7,100 bases of DNA, taken from positions 1,361-8,460 of the forward strand of contig DBBL01000195.1 in assembly GCA_002292185.1 (NCBI GenBank), in the 5' to 3' direction. A program made the position numbers and the translations under genes. The notes below the pieces were generated by a model that worked only from the letters and a program-made list of their open reading frames with translations, was not told where the DNA came from and searched no databases. The stretch is from Akkermansiaceae bacterium UBA985 (lineage in GTDB: Bacteria > Verrucomicrobiota > Verrucomicrobiia > Verrucomicrobiales > Akkermansiaceae). Positions 6,276 to 7,100 of the stretch are shown one piece after another (within the stretch, counting starts at the first letter, position 1; every line of letters begins with the position of its first letter).

Positions 6276-7100
6276 TCAAAATTGCTTTCTGATGGCTACC
6301 GAGCCAAATCCTTGTGGGTCACCTTGAGATTTAAATTGCTTGCTGCGGTAGGTATGCACGTAACCAAACTCCCAGTTACCGCGGCGCACCCCAAAGCCTA
6401 TGTAAGCCTCTCCAAGGAGCGGCTCCCTTTTGATATTACTATCGTAACTCCTAAACACTGGCCCATCGATAGTGATATCATGAAAAACCGCACTCCCCCG
6501 AGCACCTAAGATAGCATAGCCCGACCATCGCTCACCACCGCTTTCCCCATTGCTAAAAAGCCTCTGGGTGTGCGCCGTCTGTGTCAACCTAGCATCAGAA
6601 AACTCCACTGGTAAATTCCAGCCGATACGAATGAGTCCACCAACGTGAATGTCTGTAAGAAAATTACCTAATGATACACCCGTCTCATGGAAGCCATCGA
6701 TCTCCAAGTTCATCGGCAAGCTTGCATCTTCCAGTAAATGCCAGCGTCTTTTTTGGTTAAAGACAATGTTAAGTGTTGGCTCGTTGGGCATTTGGCTGTC
6801 CCAGCCTTGGAATTTATCTAGATCACGAATATCATGAATGTAGTCCTGGGTATCTTCTGCAAAAGCATGTGGTCCCACCGTGCCTAATGATATTTCCACT
6901 GAGTTTAACGTGCGATGATCACGAGCATGTACAGAAAAACCAAGTCCTAACCAACCAACATAGGGCCGGTCCCCTGGGTCCGGCTCGGCCGAGAACTTAT
7001 TCTCAGGTGTGAACATTTGTTGAGTAAGGGCAAAGCCATAGCTATAACGAACCTTGGATCTGTCACCCAGTCCCCAAATACTTTTCATCAGCTCCGAGCT
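6276..7100 (-). CDS. LpxR-like lipid A deacylase, DUF2219 outer-membrane protein (5' end outside window)
   Basis: At least 274 residues of this gene are in the window. An ATG at 7088 exists, but the frame stays open to the edge, so the true start is probably beyond it. LpxR enzymes are outer-membrane beta-barrels that remove the 3'-acyloxyacyl chain from lipid A, and this protein resembles that family. Counting from ATG 7088, the motifs are LTQQMFTPE (21-29) and DRPYVGWLGLG (40-50). These are followed by a VGP segment (71-73) and a histidine (H85) ahead of GWDSQMPNEP (95-104). That histidine lies where the family has its catalytic histidine. The last residues (SVAIRKQF) end in phenylalanine with alternating hydrophobic positions, as in BAM-recognised C-terminal beta-strands. 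The expected N-terminal Asn-Asp and YTNG-type motif and the signal peptide would lie outside the window. The gene converges on the large cytochrome gene, with 11 bp between the stops and no visible terminator. The family call is good; the activity is unproven because part of the active site is not visible. Confidence 0.82.
   Translation of the reverse strand, partial: SSELMKSIWGLGDRSKVRYSYGFALTQQMFTPENKFSAEPDPGDRPYVGWLGLGFSVHARDHRTLNSVEISLGTVGPHAFAEDTQDYIHDIRDLDKFQGWDSQMPNEPTLNIVFNQKRRWHLLEDASLPMNLEIDGFHETGVSLGNFLTDIHVGGLIRIGWNLPVEFSDARLTQTAHTQRLFSNGESGGERWSGYAILGARGSAVFHDITIDGPVFRSYDSNIKREPLLGEAYIGFGVRRGNWEFGYVHTYRSKQFKSQGDPQGFGSVAIRKQF

Noticed and set aside
1..7100. CRISPR array, tRNA, rRNA, insertion sequence or phage genes
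   Set aside because: I saw no regularly spaced repeats, tRNA-like cloverleaf, transposase or terminal inverted repeats. The window is almost filled by five coding regions.

Overview
The window looks chromosomal and most probably comes from a Verrucomicrobiota bacterium, or another member of the PVC superphylum. The main evidence is a secreted ThuA-like protein joined to, or directly followed by, a very large protein carrying an F5/8 type C domain, a beta-propeller, HEAT-like repeats and a C-terminal CxxCH heme module. This set is characteristic of Verrucomicrobia and Planctomycetes. The outer-membrane LpxR-like protein shows a Gram-negative (diderm) cell. I cannot assign a genus from the sequence alone.

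Layout. Two genes lie on the minus strand at the left (37-1515): holA (DNA polymerase III delta subunit), followed 21 bp downstream by a half-size TSUP (TauE/SafE-like) membrane protein. A 232-bp intergenic region (1516-1747) separates them from the divergent plus-strand locus. That locus (1748-6264) starts with a signal-peptide ThuA-domain protein and runs into a 3.6-kb reading frame in the -1 phase. Converging from the right is a minus-strand LpxR/DUF2219 outer-membrane lipid A deacylase-like gene, cut by the window edge. Only 11 bp separate the two convergent stop codons.

The most notable point is the junction between the ThuA frame and the large frame. The ThuA frame ends in a lysine-rich tail encoded by a run of ten A residues (2585-2594), with a stop 21 bp after the run. 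The next frame (-1) is open from inside that run. It encodes a complete F5/8 type C domain, but it has no ATG, GTG, TTG or CTG codon until 2842, in the middle of that domain. It also lacks its own signal peptide, although it ends in a c-type cytochrome module that must be exported. The simplest reading is a single 1505-residue secreted protein (ThuA, F5/8C, propeller, HEAT, cytochrome c). It would be made either by slippage or -1 frameshifting on the A10 run, or by an intact gene in which one A has been lost by mutation or by sequencing error. If slippage is real, the locus makes two products: a 289-residue ThuA protein and the long multidomain form.

Function. The plus-strand locus probably acts outside the cytoplasm, binding a carbohydrate and passing electrons to a heme, but the substrate cannot be read from the sequence. 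The other genes (replication, anion transport, outer-membrane lipid A modification) show no evident functional link to it.
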